Shown here: positions 44,814 to 57,074 of the stretch, in pieces
Numbering within the stretch: position 1 is the stretch's first letter
Layout: the number at the start of each line of letters is the position of its first letter
NCBI RefSeq assembly: GCF_033958435.1
Contig: NC_134138.1
Coordinates: 176,436,798 to 176,500,797, forward strand
DNA length: 64,000 nt
Origin: Carettochelys insculpta
Taxonomy: Eukaryota > Chordata > Testudines > Carettochelyidae
Direction of reading: 5' to 3'
The notes under the pieces: model-generated
What the model saw: only the letters and a program-made list of their open reading frames with translations
Told to the model about the DNA's origin: nothing
Databases searched by the model: none
Translations under genes and position numbers: made by a program

Positions 44814-44828
44814 AAGCTAACATGCTAA

Positions 44829-45209
44829 AAACAAAACAAAACAGTAGTAATGTAGCACTTTAAAGACTAACAAAATGATTTATTCGGTGATGAGCTTTCA
44901 TGGGACAGACCAACTTCTTCAGACCTATAGCATTCCCAGTACAGTCTGACATCTATAAGTACAAAGGTCCAAAAAAAATTGAAAATAAAAACTGACAAAT
45001 CAAGTACAAAGGACTGAAGGTGGAGGGTGAGAGGCGGGCGATATTTAGTGTCTTGCCTGAGATAATTATAAGCATCAAAGGAAGGGAAACAGTCCCTGTA
45101 ATGGGTGAGGTAATTGCTGCCTTTGTTCATACCGAGGATTAATGTATTTTAATGTTAATTGAATTTGAATATGAACTTCAGTTCACAAATCGCCCTATCT
45201 TATCTTACT
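44829..45209 (-). mobile_element. Penelope-like element 3' fragment
   Basis: On the - strand a coding remnant (LKFIFKFN, then GSNYLTHYRDCFPSF) precedes a spacer. A hammerhead-like CTGAAGAAGTTGGTCTGTCC region with GAAAGCTCAT follows, then the tail TTGTTAGTCTTTAAAGTGC. It is a different subfamily from the copy at 26575, although both share the (L)xFIxKF motif before the spacer. Confidence 0.7.
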
Positions 45210-46080
45210 ACTGTACACAAGACCTCAGAAGCTAGGCAGGCTGTACACCATATACTATTTAATTGACTACAGAATACCTAATTCTCAAATTGTAGTCATA
45301 CCTTTACCTGAGCCTATTTTACTGTTCCCTATTCACACACTAGCAGCATCATGGTTCACTTGTGAATTCTAGCCCTGATTCAGCAAAGCATTTTAGCATG
45401 TGCTTAATTTCATCTAAGTTTGTAGTTCCCTTGGTATTGATAAGATTGCACACATGCTTACATTCTAGCTCATGCTTATCTACTTTGCTGAAACAAGACA
45501 CAGTGCCTTGTAATGTTGGGTCTTAGATAACTAAACTATTTTTGAATATTCTCTTAATGGTTTCTATTTAATTTGGCAGCTCTCTGCTCACTCTCCTAGC
45601 AACAATTACTTTGTTATACAGGCCCAGTACCTTTGAATAAAATGGTCACGTGTTGAGGATGTAATTTGCACTTGACACATTTCATGGCACAATGCCTTAT
45701 CTTATACCTTTGCCTTTTATGTAATTGGGTGCCCATTCCCACATTAAACAAATGTGGACAATGTCCTTCTTTAATTGGAATCAGTAGGGCCAAATGGCAA
45801 ATGAACGCATTTCCTGCTTCAGTGTTTAAAGTAAAGTAATTTGTGGCTGTCTGTTTTGGAAATGAAGATATCCTTTAAGCATAAGATTTTCAGATATACT
45901 CTGTTCAAACCGGAAAATCTCAGCTGTAAAAGCAAAGCTACAGTGGTATTTACCACTGCCTTAAATGAGTACAGAAAAAATAAAATTTGGCCATGTTCTA
46001 GAAACAAATATTTCACACAGACAAAATTATGATGCCATGACCAAAAGCAAATAATAAAGTGTCAGGTATATCCATTGCAA
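45210..46080. other. Unassigned AT-rich DNA
   Basis: An old interspersed motif is at 45378-45480 (TTAGCATGTGCTTAATTTCA). No gene is seen. Confidence 0.4.
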
Positions 46081-46995
46081 TATCTTATTTTCAGCTCCAT
46101 TATGGCGGCCGAGGGATCTCAGACTCAGGGACTGCAGGCCATCTGTGGACCAAACTGTTCCATAATCTGGCCCGCACAGGGCTGCTGGCACTTGTCACTG
46201 TGGCCTGGGGATGTATGTTCATACCCTTCCCCAAGCCCAATCCTTGCTCTGCCCCACCTCTTCCCACCCCGATTTGCCTTCTCCCCACCCCCAACATTGC
46301 ACCCCTTTCCTTAAGCCCCCTTGCCTGAAGGTTGCAGCCTCAGGGCTTACTAAGGGGCCTTGTAAAGGGCAGCAGCAGGTGTCAGGCTCTGCTTCACCAA
46401 ACTGGCTGGGGCGATTGTGGTGGAGGGGAGCAAGCTGCTGCATTACTCTGCTTTCCCACAGCTCCCACCACCACAGTGAATGCAGGGAGACCTGCCACCT
46501 GCCACCAGCCCCAACTGGCCCGGGGTATGTAGGCTAACCCAAGTATGGGGGACCATTCCATCCATAGGAGGGTTGGAGTGGCCACTGCCAGGCCATCCCC
46601 CACAAATGCGAGGCTCAGAGCAGCTACCCCAAACTGACCCATGGATGGGATGGCTCCGCACATGTCCCCTGGGCCACAGGGGCATGCAGGAAGTGGCATG
46701 AAGCAAGCAGCTGGAAGCTGCTGTAGCTCTGCTAAGCTGCTGGTAGTGATGGCAGGAACTCCAGGAGGGGTATTAAATCACTTGGGAGTGGCAGGTGAGG
46801 CGAGGGGATGTGTGGGATGGGCGGGGATAACATGCAGACCAGCAGGTGGATCAGGAGACAACTGTGGGGGGAGGGGAGGAGAATGCATAAAGACCCCTCT
46901 CATCCCCCAAGCTCTGCCAAATGTGGGTGGCTGCTGACCTGCTAGGAGGATTTGAAAAATGGCACTTGAGTTTTGGACCCCTGCTATAGCCCTGG
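46081..46995. other. GC-rich island, probably an old DNA transposon or hAT-derived segment
   Basis: Composition rises sharply from AT-rich flanks. Overlapping short open frames on both strands have no domains. The start (TCCATTATGGCGGCCGAGG) and end (TTTTGGACCCCTGC) resemble phrases of turtle repeats, but no TIRs could be paired. Confidence 0.35.
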
Positions 46996-47922
46996 ATTTC
47001 TCTGACACCTTCTATCAGATGTGTGCAGTTTTAAGCTCAATCCTCTCTTAAGCATGGTTCTTTGATTCTGTCACCTCCAAGAAAGAATGAAAAGAATGCT
47101 AAAGACAAGGAGAAATTCCTCCTTTTACACTCTCGGGTAGTGGCTCTAGCCTGCTGTCTTCTCAACCCTACTGGATTCGACCAGGAAGTCTCAAGATGTA
47201 TGCAGAATCCAGGAATTAAGAGGTTGGGTCTTTAACAGTTGTACTTATGGGACATTTTAGGTTTTCATATTTATTAGAATATTGTGTTTGAAGAAGATGG
47301 AATACTGAGTCATTGCTTCTCCATGAGACCCTCCACTCATTCTCTCAATTGTGTTGGGGGTATGGGCCTAAGTAAACATTGTGGGCCTCCAAATCCATGC
47401 CAAGGACACAGGAAAGGTAGAGATGCTATGTTTCTTCTCAGTGTAGACTGTGCTGTAACAATCAACGCCCGAGTTATGGAAACATAAAACACCTATTTTG
47501 TCAGAAACTGAACTGCTGAAGGCAAAACTGGGGAAAAAAACTATCACATTAAAAGAAACATAAAAAATCCATCGTTGATTGAGTGTCATTTTATCTCTGA
47601 TCTGTGAAATACTTAAAATGCTTGTTTCTACTCTGAGATGTGCCAAAGGCAAATGTAAAGAACTTACAACAAAACTAGTAGCCATTAAATTGGTACTCTG
47701 GGGCTCAAAACTTGAAGACCTAATTCTATTTAAGTTCTTCTCAGTCCTTACTAACCAAAGCTCCTACTGGCCAAGCCTTGAGAAGTTCTGCAAATCCATA
47801 ATTCCTGCTGAAGACAGTGAGAGTTTTGCTTGAAAAGGGACCAAGGCTTTGTATATACTATTAAGTAAATCCATGTTGCCTTCCAACAACTAGAGTCCTT
47901 TTGCTTTATTCTGAAACTCTGA
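46996..47922. other. Unassigned non-coding DNA
   Basis: No feature identified. Confidence 0.4.
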
Positions 47923-48170
47923 GGCTGTGTCTCCATGTGCTCCCTCCTTATTTGGTTTCAGAAGAAGGGGCTTTTGAAGTCAGGTGTGCACTTTCGAAAG
48001 GCCCCTGTCTACATGGGCAGCATGCATTTTGAAAGTGGCACTTCTGAATCGCTTGTGGCTGCCATTATGCTAATGAGGCACTGTGTATTCATGTTAGTGC
48101 CTCATTAGTATTTCTGAACTGCCTTATTAGCATGCCCCTCCTAAAGGAGGGGGCATGTGTAGACACAGCC
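47923..48170. mobile_element. MITE (ATGCTAATGAGGCACT family), full length
   Basis: This 248 bp element has ends GGCTGTGTCTCCATG and CATGTGTAGACACAGCC. The subterminal CCTCCTTATT/CTCCTAAAGGAGGGGG blocks and the central ATTCATGTTAGTGCCTCATT are shared with the copies at 44692 and 61662. Confidence 0.8.
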
Positions 48171-48934
48171 CAACAGAGTCAGGCCAGAGGGCTAACTGAA
48201 AAGCAATAAAAAAGGAAATATATAAGCCCCAGGCTAAATAGGTCTCTATTTTCAGGGTAAACTAATTGAGGCCAATCTAGAGCTAGCAGGAATTTGCCAG
48301 AATCATTCAGGACATTCACACCAATTAAAGTAACTGGAACTGATTAGTTTCCAGAGTCAAGTGAGTCAGACTAATCAGAACACCTGAGGCCAATTAATGG
48401 TTAAAAAGGGCTCCTCTTCTGTTAATGCAGCACATGCAAGAAGCTGAGGAGAGAAGTGTCTGTGTAGGATCTGAGAGGATCAAGCACAAGCAGCCATTAG
48501 AAAGAAGAGCCTCCAGGTAAGGGAGGTGCTGGGGAAGGTTAAGAGGAAGTGGCTGAGGGAAATGTAGCTGTCACACAGCTGTTACTGGAGACATTTGCAG
48601 ACAGTTGTTCTCATAGGGTCCCTGGGCTGGAACCTGGAGAAGAGAACAGGCCCATTTAAGCATGGGGAAAGGACTGGTTTTAGTAAAGAGATTTACCTTG
48701 CCCTCTACCACTTCAACTGAAGGGTCCACAAATACTATGGAATTTGGTTTCCCCTTTCTTTCCCTATGCTCACCAATGAGGAGAGTATCTCAACAAACAG
48801 CAAACTGGTGCCCTAGAGAAAGTGCCTGGACTGAGGCCTACTGTGAGCTTGCGAGGCAAGCGATCTGCCTAAAAGCGCAGGACCCACCAAAGCCGATGAG
48901 GAGCTTTGTCACAGGAACTTTCTCTACTCTTTTA
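48171..48934 (+). mobile_element. LTR-like segment (Gypsy/ERV-type)
   Basis: It contains CCTGAGGCCAATTAATGG (CCAAT context), a TTAAAAAGG TATA-like box at 48401-48409, a GAGGATCTGAG-type leader, and GGGTCCCTGGGCTGGAACC followed by a CCACCAAAGCC region. I recognise this order from turtle LTR elements. The 118-codon frame at 48662-49015 lies within it and is not a known protein. No flanking duplication was found. Confidence 0.5.
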
Positions 48935-49120
48935 TGGGTGACAAGTATCAGAGGGGCAACTGTGTTAGGCTGTATCTGCAAAAACAATGAGAAGTCCTGT
49001 GGCACCTTAGAGTAAGATATATATTGCAGCATAAGCTTTCATGGGCAAAGACCCACTTTGTCAGATGTCAGATTCGTCAGGTGGTAGGCTATAAAGTGCC
49101 ACAGGACTTCTTGTTATTTT
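48935..49120 (-). mobile_element. Penelope-like element tail with inverted second segment
   Basis: Going rightwards, the - strand copy starts at its 3' end (GTATCAGAGGGGCAACTG at 48944). It runs through AAGTCCTGTGGCACC to a hammerhead-like region near 49055. A shorter inverted segment (GGCTATAAAGTGCCACAGG) follows. The whole lies between TACTCTTTTA at 48925-48934 and the same 10-mer at 49121-49130, so it is one insertion. Confidence 0.75.
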
Positions 49121-49130
49121 TACTCTTTTA

Positions 49131-50523
49131 CTGTATCTTGCAGTTAGATACCAGGATCCATCGGACCCAGTGGTAATCAGTTTGTTTCTTTCTCATTGGG
49201 CTCTTGTGTATAGTTCTGACAGGCAAAGGCATTAATAATGTTACACAGGACAACCTGTTTTTCCTCTCATGAGGACAATAGAAAAGTAAGTTTGTTCACT
49301 GACAAACCACATATTTGTTGTTGTGGAAATCACAGACAGTGAAGCCTCACATCATGTTCTCAATTAATACATCACAGCTGGCTGATAGCCTTGTAAACAA
49401 GACAGTCTAGTCCACCGAGTTGCCCTCTGAGAACAATTTAGAAAGCAGACTGCAAGAAATGGTGGGGTTGAAAGGCACAGGCTGTCACAGTGACCGTATT
49501 CAGTATGCTGACAGTTTGAAAACTGTTGCTGAAAGCATGATAGATTAACTATTTTGTTCCTGTTCTGCAATTCCTACATAGGACATGGTGACCTAAGGAT
49601 TCAATTTCTTAAAAATGACTTCATTTCATTATCTTCCTGATGCACCTGTATAACTCTCTTGAATTCCAATGGAAACAGCCCATGTGGAAAGAGAGAATAT
49701 ATCTTTCAGAAGCATGCAATAATTTGCTGTCTATAGAAAAGGCCACATCAAATGTTATTTTTTATAATTCTACAGTGTCTTTCATTCTGGAGGTAGCCAT
49801 AGATCTTTGCAAAACATAGGCCAGATTCTGATCTCATATGATCTGTTATTACTAATGGTGTCACCCTGGAATAGATCTTCAGGTGCTCATCATCCAAAAC
49901 TGACCCCAGTTTTCAGAAGAGCTGAACTCCAGGGTAGGCAAATATTAAGGGTCAGACTCCAAAGTACTGGGCTCTTTTTAAAAATGTGGCCCATTGTGGC
50001 ATCAGAAAACTGGTCTAGATAGACTCTGTTTGGATGCCCAAAGAGGAGCTGACATTTTTCTGTGGCCATATACGCTCCATCCAAAAGGCATATGTCCTGT
50101 ACCCTCAGAATGCAGCATCTTTGAAACAGAGAGAGGTAACTAACTGGCAAACTGAGTGCTCCTGTCCACTGTCATATAGGAGAGAAAAAGAGGCAAATCT
50201 CTACTCTTGTGAAAAGGAGCATGGTAGTATGGAGCACTGAAATAAACTTTTAGTTTAATCAGACATATTCACATAGTAAACTGCTTGACACCCACCTTTA
50301 CTTTCCATGCCTTCAGAGACCCTCCTCTACCCTGCTTGTTTATAAACACAGGTGTTGGAAACCCAGGAATGATCACAGTGGATTAGATGCAGGGTCTATC
50401 TAGACCTGCATGCTCGTGGCACAGTGGCCAACACCAGATGATTCAGAGAGAACTGAATGAATCCCACAGGGAGCAGATGTGGAATAATCAGCTCCTCACA
50501 CAGGTTACTTTTGTTCCCTGATA
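49131..50523. other. Unassigned non-coding DNA
   Basis: Short open frames only. No repeat identified. Confidence 0.4.
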
Positions 50524-50850
50524 CAAATTGAACCTCTCTAGTCCAGCACCCTCGGGACCTGACTGATGCCAAATGAGAGAATTTGTCAGACCATGGGAGG
50601 TCAATATTGTCTAGCACATTACCAACACTTCCACTGATTTCTGAGCTCTTAGAAGACATTTTGGGGTAAATTACAGCTGAATAACAGCACAGAACACATG
50701 GAGCCAGTACTGCTGTCTGGAAACAAACTTTATGGGACCACAGGAAACCTGACCACATCCATGAAAAGCTGTCATCTGACTGACTAAAATCATGCAGGCT
50801 TACAAATGTTGCCAGATGAGAGAATGCCAGATTAGAGAAGGTTGACCTGC
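50524..50850 (+). mobile_element. MITE with AGGTTGAACCTCTC ends, copy 2
   Basis: The left end AATTGAACCTCTCTAGTC and the right end GAGAAGGTTGACC are imperfect inverted repeats. The interior shares AAACTTTATGGGACCACAGG and ACTAAAATCATGC with copy 3. Confidence 0.8.
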
Positions 50851-50995
50851 AGCTAGAGATCAGCTTCAGCCATAAAGCACCAGGTCTAGAATCCCTTCCC
50901 AGGTTTTATTTTGAATCTTTTTACGACCTTGGCCTCAGTGACCTGATGTAGCAAGGAGTTCTGTGGTAAGGGTTATGCAATTTTGAATGTATTTA

Positions 50996-51000
<5 letters not shown>

Positions 51001-51029
<29 letters not shown>
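51001..51029. repeat. Homopolymer T29
   Basis: An uninterrupted run of 29 T. It could be the poly(A) tail of a - strand retrotransposed sequence, but no recognisable body follows on the right. Confidence 0.98.
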
Positions 51030-51032
<3 letters not shown>

Positions 51033-51921
51033 AGTGGAACACAAGACACCAGATGGGGATTGAGACCTAGCTCAGTGATAAATTTCTTTCATGTTAGAGC
51101 TTCACCAGATCTATGCAATGTCAGATAATTATCAGTTACCCCCTTAGTTAATTCCAATCTATTCTGAGAAAAGCAGCAAAACCACATCCCTTCACCATTA
51201 AGCAGATAAAATGAATAAAGGAATCAGGAAAACCCAGATAACAGATACCAGGAATCGGTCAGCCTATAGCTAAATTCACAGTGGCGTCAGGACACAGCTG
51301 TTACCTGCACTGTTTAAGGCTCCCATCTTCTCATCCTCCCTGTCTTTTATGGCCCTTTACTGGATTAACGGGACCTTTCTCCCAGTGAAAGAGATTTCAG
51401 ACAGTGACTATCCTTAAACATGTACATATATTTATTATCATGTAACAATTAATCAGCAGAATACACATACCAAGTGCCTCACGCTCACCACTCCCACTAA
51501 GTCAGACGGACATCTCCTAATGGCAAGTTTGGATCATGTCTCATTGGGAGCTCAGGCTTCTGCACAGTATGCCCAGGCAGGGTAAGAATTCTGGGAGTTT
51601 TGGTCTTAACCTGTGTTCTGGAGTTTGTTCCAATGAGTTTGTCTTTAGGCCCTCATTATATAGATGGAATTAGGGTTTCTCTTACATGTGCTTTAACTGG
51701 TTATTTTACGTAAAGCATTACTATGCTATGAAATTAACCAGTCACAACACCTAATGACCTAAAACCATTTAATTAACAACAGCAAAACTATAATTTCTAC
51801 TTAACAGCAAAAGCAACTTTCATAAAAAAAACTCACACAGACAACCAGTCAGAAACTGGATGCAATTTAAGGTCCATAAGTCAAAAAGAATATTTCTAGT
51901 CTGATGAATCTGTGATTACAT
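51030..51921. other. Unassigned non-coding DNA
   Basis: Nothing recognisable. Confidence 0.4.
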
Positions 51922-52245
51922 AGGTTGAACCTCTCTCATCTGGCACCCTTGGGACCTGTCTGGTGCCAGATGAGATACTTTGACAGACAATGGAAGGTCA
52001 ATATTTTCAAGCCAATTACCAACACTTACACTGCTTACTGGGCCCTTAGAGGACATTTAGGGATACATTACAGCTAAATAATAGCACAGAACACTGAAAG
52101 CCATGACTGATGGTTTGAACTAAACTTATGGGACCACGGGAATCTTAGCCAAACACATGACAAGTGGTTATCTGGCTAACTAAAATCATGCTGGACTATG
52201 TAGTTTGCTGGACAAGAGAGTTCTAGATTTGAGAGGTTTACCCTG
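51922..52245 (+). mobile_element. MITE with AGGTTGAACCTCTC ends, copy 3
   Basis: It opens AGGTTGAACCTCTCTCATC and closes GAGAGGTTTACCCT. It aligns along its full length with copy 2, 1.4 kb away in the same orientation. Confidence 0.82.
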
Positions 52246-52944
52246 AACTATTTCTATCCCTGTCAGTAATGATGCAACTGACACTTCTCTGTCTGTCTCT
52301 GCCCAGGCTGACTCTACAGTTATTTTTCCAATTTATGGTGGCTGAGCATACAAAATGATTGTAGATTGTGCTAAATCCAAACACAAAATGGACATGGGTA
52401 ATCTCAAATGCAGGCATTTCATTACACAACTACGCTTAATTTGTTCAAACAATCATAAATTAAATGTTCACCACTCTTGGGCTGCTGTGTCTAATTTGCT
52501 AATTGATTAGTCATATTTACTTTTGCACCTTCTAGATATGATGGCTTGCTAAGAGGATTGTCTGGCTGGGAACACATGCTATACATACTTGTTGAAGATT
52601 TAAACAACAGCTGAACTCAATTTTAAATGGGCAAGAGTTTTGCCACTGCTGCTAATTTGGTTGTGATCTAGGACAATTCACTTGCATCCTGCAGCTCTCC
52701 TTCCTCTAGCTGCAAAATGGGGATTGCTACAGTGTCACAAGACAGAGAATCAATTTATGTTAATTGTTGTGAGTTCTATGATGTGAACATTTCTGTACTA
52801 GAGAGCAAACTGAGACCACCAGCTGTGCTTTAGAAGTATATAGCCAGTAATGCTATATACTTACTTGTATATACTTGTAACTAAGTCACATAATACGTGG
52901 TCAAAGTTGCAGAGATTCCCATACAACAAAATACTATGCAATAG
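52246..52944. other. Unassigned non-coding DNA
   Basis: No feature identified. Confidence 0.4.
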
Positions 52945-53492
52945 ACCCCCGACTCACATTATTTCCACTTGCACATTTCTTAAAATAACGTGAGTTGAAA
53001 TCAACAGTTACTGCCTGACTGCTGCGCCCTCCTGCCGGGCCAGGCTGCACCCCCACCATCTGCAGCAGGCCCCAACCACCCCCCTGCAGGGCTCTGCTGC
53101 ACTCTGTCCCCCCCCCCACTGCTGTCCATCTGAAAATTCCAGGGGCTCGGCAGGCATGGTGAAGATGGTGGCAGCTCTGTGCACCTCTAGCTGGCGCAGT
53201 GGCATTACTCACAGTGCTCACCCTGCAGACTGGGGCCGCAAGAGCAGCAGGGTGAGCGCCCTGAGCAGCGCCGCCGCACCAGCCAGCAAGCACATGGAGC
53301 CACCACCATTTTTGCCACAGCTCCTAAGCTCCTCTGCTATTCACAGCCCCGGCCTGGGAGGGGGCCTGAAGGACCTGCTCCCTGTGCTAGCTCTTTGCCC
53401 CTCCCCGTCCCCGTCCTGACCCACGTGAAATTTGACTTACCCTTGGTTGCCAGGAATGTCACCTGCGCATAAGTCGGGGTTTTGTTATATAA
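52945..53492. mobile_element. GC-rich non-autonomous DNA element
   Basis: The left end ACCCCCGACTCACATTATTT and the right end GCATAAGTCGGGGTTTTGTT are inverted relatives (CCCCGACT/AGTCGGGG). The interior is markedly GC- and CpG-rich compared with its flanks. I recall the same type of repeat from turtles. The class is uncertain. Confidence 0.5.
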
Positions 53493-54129
53493 ATAAGGAC
53501 TTAACAGGGAGGGCCGCAGATCAAAAGCACACAGAGAACTCATTTCCGATTTCTACAGCCAGGGAGAATAGGAATATAAAGAACAAATGTGACCGTGCAA
53601 CAGCATTTTAAGGTTTAAGTGAGGTTAGATCAGTTGTTGTGATTACTGCTGACATGTAAACTCAGTGATGTTAGCAGAAAAATGTGCCCTTGGGGAAGCA
53701 TGCACGTATTCACAGATGGCTGATAAGAAAGGACCAGGCTGGTTTGTGAACAATATATACCAACGTGATAATTTTTTTCATGCTGAATGATCTTGCCTCA
53801 GTTTTGTACACTGAAGCTTTGCTTAGGCATTTGCTTAACATAAAAGTGATTAGTATTGTGCCAAGGGTCCATAGAAATCTAAAACTGTGCAGATCAATTT
53901 GAAAGCTAATTAAGTGTTTTCTTCATGATTCTATGATAACGATATAATTGCCAAGTGCTGTTGTTATTAGGCACAGGCAGAACACATACCTTTGGCCATC
54001 TTATTTGCACCCTGCTCATAAATCCATCTTCTCCAGGAAACCCTGGACAGCTACTATTAAAAATAAAAAAGGAATGAAATGAATGCTTCCTGTCCCCAAA
54101 TGTGGTGTGTCTATTGGTGGTGCACCTCC
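53493..54129. other. Unassigned non-coding DNA
   Basis: No feature identified. Confidence 0.4.
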
Positions 54130-54201
54130 AAGCATGTTTTGGTGCAGATAACAAAATTTATTCCATCCATGAATAGGAGAAAATTAGAGGGAACACTGGA
54201 T
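54130..54201 (-). mobile_element. hAT-like element end fragment
   Basis: GGAGAAAATTAGAGGGAACA runs into CTG. This is the reverse complement of the CAGTGTTCCCTCTAA terminus. The adjacent AACAAAATTTATTCCA block is repeated at 54936-54952. Confidence 0.55.
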
Positions 54202-54899
54202 GAGGGGTCTCTGAACTCTGTTCCTATGGGTCATGCCAGCTGGGACTTGAGGATCTAGCCAGCAAGGGTTTGAATCCCAGCAGATAAACCCTGGCTTATG
54301 TTCTGAAGATTGTTGTATGCATCTCAGAGGGTTAGTAAGATATGGTGATGGCAGAAGGTGGGTCTCTGTGCTGTTGGAGAACTGTGGATAGTTTGTGACA
54401 TTTGTGTAGTTTGAGATATGAATATCTCTAGTGCTATCGCACAATGATTTCAAGACAAGAAAAGCTGGAGAATGATATAAGCAACTGAAACTGCCAGGGA
54501 GCATGCAATTACCTGCAGTGATTGGGCAATTAACTGATATGATGTGGCTAACCCTACACTTGGGAAATTTTGAAAGAATTGGATTGTAAAACCAAACTAA
54601 ATCTTCAGGGTAATTTCTTCCTTGCAAATGTAATAAATACAAAGGACAGGAGATTTTTCAAAAGGGATTGCATTCTTATATTTGCAGTTACCCATATTGT
54701 CATGCACATTCCCTCAGACATGTCACAATCCTATTTTAATTCTGTGTAACAGGGCATGAAGAATGAGCCTCAGAGTTCAGACGATTGGGTCAGATCAGTT
54801 TTCCCTAAAAGGTGAGTGCTTGGCTGGCCACCCAGCAGAGATCCTAATACCACCATGATGATTGGCAGAGTGCCTGCAGATGGCAGCATGTGTTTCTAC
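54202..54899. other. Unassigned non-coding DNA
   Basis: The 152-codon - strand frame at 54184-54642 has no recognisable motif and overlaps the hAT fragment end. Confidence 0.4.
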
Positions 54900-54985
54900 G
54901 GGTGGTACACATCTGCACATACCTCAATGCACGAAACAAAATTTATTCCACAGATGGATGGAAAAAAAAAGAAACATTGGTTCAG
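54900..54985 (-). mobile_element. hAT-like element end fragment, second
   Basis: Shares GAAACAAAATTTATTCCA and GATGGAAAAAAAAAG with the reverse of hAT end regions. The outermost terminus is lost. Confidence 0.4.
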
Positions 54986-55034
54986 ATATGTTCAGATGCA
55001 CATTGGAAGTTTGAAAAATTGCTTGATCAATTAG

Positions 55035-55340
55035 CTGGACTGATAAAACATTTTCTTATAAGATTGCCAGTATGTACAGGACAAAAAGCACTGGGCTTAA
55101 TTTGTAGAAAGTGGGGTTTTGGTTGAACATTAGGAAGGACTTCCTAAGTGTAACGATGATTAAGCACTGGCAAAAACTGACCAGCAAGGTTGTGGAATCT
55201 CCATCACTGGAGATTTTTAAGAGCTGGTTAGACAAACACTTGTCAAGGATGACCTGGACAAAACATAGTACTGCCATGAGTGCAGGTGACTGAAGTTGAT
55301 GCCTCTCGAAGTCCCTGCCAGATTTACAATTCTGTGTCCC
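55035..55340 (+). mobile_element. CR1 LINE 3' end
   Basis: The + frame reads FWLNIRKDFLSVTMIKHWQK, then VVESPSLEIFKSWLDKHLSR, the conserved C-terminus of the CR1 reverse-transcriptase protein. The 3' UTR with CTCTCGAAGTCCCTGCC and an ATTCTGTG end follows. It is 5' truncated. Confidence 0.85.
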
Positions 55341-56659
55341 AGATTTGGGTGGATTGGAAATTTTTCAGTTATCACATTTCATGTAATAAGTGCTGAGACA
55401 AGCAAATTAAATTAACTTTTAGATAGTCACATCCAGATCAAGTTGTCCACAGAATATATGGTATTATGGAATCAAGAACAATTTATATCATTATATTCCG
55501 TTACTGCAGGCATGTATATAATTCCTATTGCTTGTCAATGGAAGCTGTCCTGTCTATCAGAGGGTGAAAATATTATTTCAAACATCTCTCTAAACTGAAA
55601 GGTAAGAATATGAAACAAAATATTTTTGGTTCTTGGTTATTTTAAGTTATTGGTTTATTATAGGATGAAAATAATTTACCTCCTTGGAAATATTTTTCAG
55701 GCCAGGTTTTGAGGATAACACCCCTGAGAAATTTGTAAAATGATTTTCTATGAGCAATCTGACCTAACTTTATCTGAACTAAGTATTTGCTAAATAGTAC
55801 AGAAGTGTTAGTGTCCCCTTGGGAACAAGCTAAGATTGTCTAACTACTTCAGCTGGTAACCTAAACTAGATGTGGGTCCTTGGAGGTAAAAGTAACTCAA
55901 AGCCACACAATGTGACTTAAAAATATTTAATAAATTGTGAGCAACAATTTTAGGTGACTGTTAGCAAGCTAATTTTGAGCTTTGCAATAAGAACTTTATT
56001 GGTTATCCCCTCTACATAAGTGATTTTAGTTTGTGTTTGTAAAAGAGAGTCTTTAATTGGAAACTTATGAAAATGATTTGCTCTTTGATTTTAAAACAGA
56101 TTTTGCTATATTTGATCGTAATTAACACTAACAGCTTGATATATTCGCAAAAGACAATGTGCTAAACATTTTAATCTGCAAGTTATCCTTTTGCACTGAG
56201 AGAAAATGCTAAATACAAACAAACATGAAGCTTCCTTTCATCTGAAAGAAGAGTATTATTGTTTTTCAAAAGGATGAAGTGTTACTCCATTGGTGATCTC
56301 ATCCAGTTAATTTGCAAGAAATAAAGAATAACAAAACAAACACAAACCTTAAGATATTATAAACCTTCATTCCTCATTTTTAAAAGTGTAAATATATGTG
56401 CAAGCAGGGACAGATGTTGCTTCCGTTACTCAGGCAAATAAGCCCACATTTCATTGAAAAATTAGCCTAAAGTCAAAAGACAACTTACCATTAAATGCAC
56501 ACAGGTAAGCTTTGGAGGGTGACTGTAAGTATGTGCCTGTGTGTCAGTTACAGGTTGTAGTTGCAATGTGAATCACAACCAATAAACACTGAGGTCTCCA
56601 TCAAACTTTCTTCTATCTCACATGTCCACTCCACCCCCTGGAAGGTATGTCTACGCTGT
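55341..56659. other. Unassigned AT-rich DNA
   Basis: No open frame above 60 codons lies wholly inside and no repeat is identified. Confidence 0.45.
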
Positions 56660-57074
56660 GGCTATGTCTACACTACAGCTATCTGTTGACAGACGTTATT
56701 GTCAGAAGATATCATGTGACAAACTTCTGTTGACAGATTGCAGCCACACACAAAAGCAGATTGCTCTGTCCATCCACTCTGTCAACAGAGAGTGGCCAAA
56801 CTACCCAGCTGTTCTCTCAGCAAAACAGCCATCCGGAAGTACAGCAGACAGGGTGCCCAGTGTCCTGGAAGCCCTGCCTGTCAACGGAAGGTCTCCCAGA
56901 GCATCCACACTGGCTTTCTGTTGATAGATTCTGTTGAGAAAAGCATTCTGCTTCCTGGGGGGAATGGCAGGATGCTGCTGACAGAAGTGCTGTGTTCTGT
57001 TGATTTAACACATTTGTAATGTAGACTCTCCATGAGTTTTGTTGACAAAACATCAGTTGTGGATGTTAATAGCC
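56660..57074. mobile_element. MITE (TGTTGACA family), decayed copy
   Basis: It starts GGCTATGTCTACACTACAGC. It carries TCTGTTGACAG/CTGTCAACAGA blocks in both halves and ends in a mutated GTGGATGTTAATAGCC. It is related to 35647-36088. Confidence 0.75.

Noticed and set aside
45225..45260. 5S rRNA-like phrase (CCTCAGAAGCTAGGCAGG)
   Set aside because: Only about 18 bases resemble 5S rRNA. The internal promoter and the rest of the gene are absent.
51001..51029. Poly(T) as the tail of a processed pseudogene
   Set aside because: No recognisable gene body or target duplication borders the run.
54184..54642. 152-codon - strand frame
   Set aside because: It overlaps a hAT end fragment, contains no domain, and its codon content is not gene-like.
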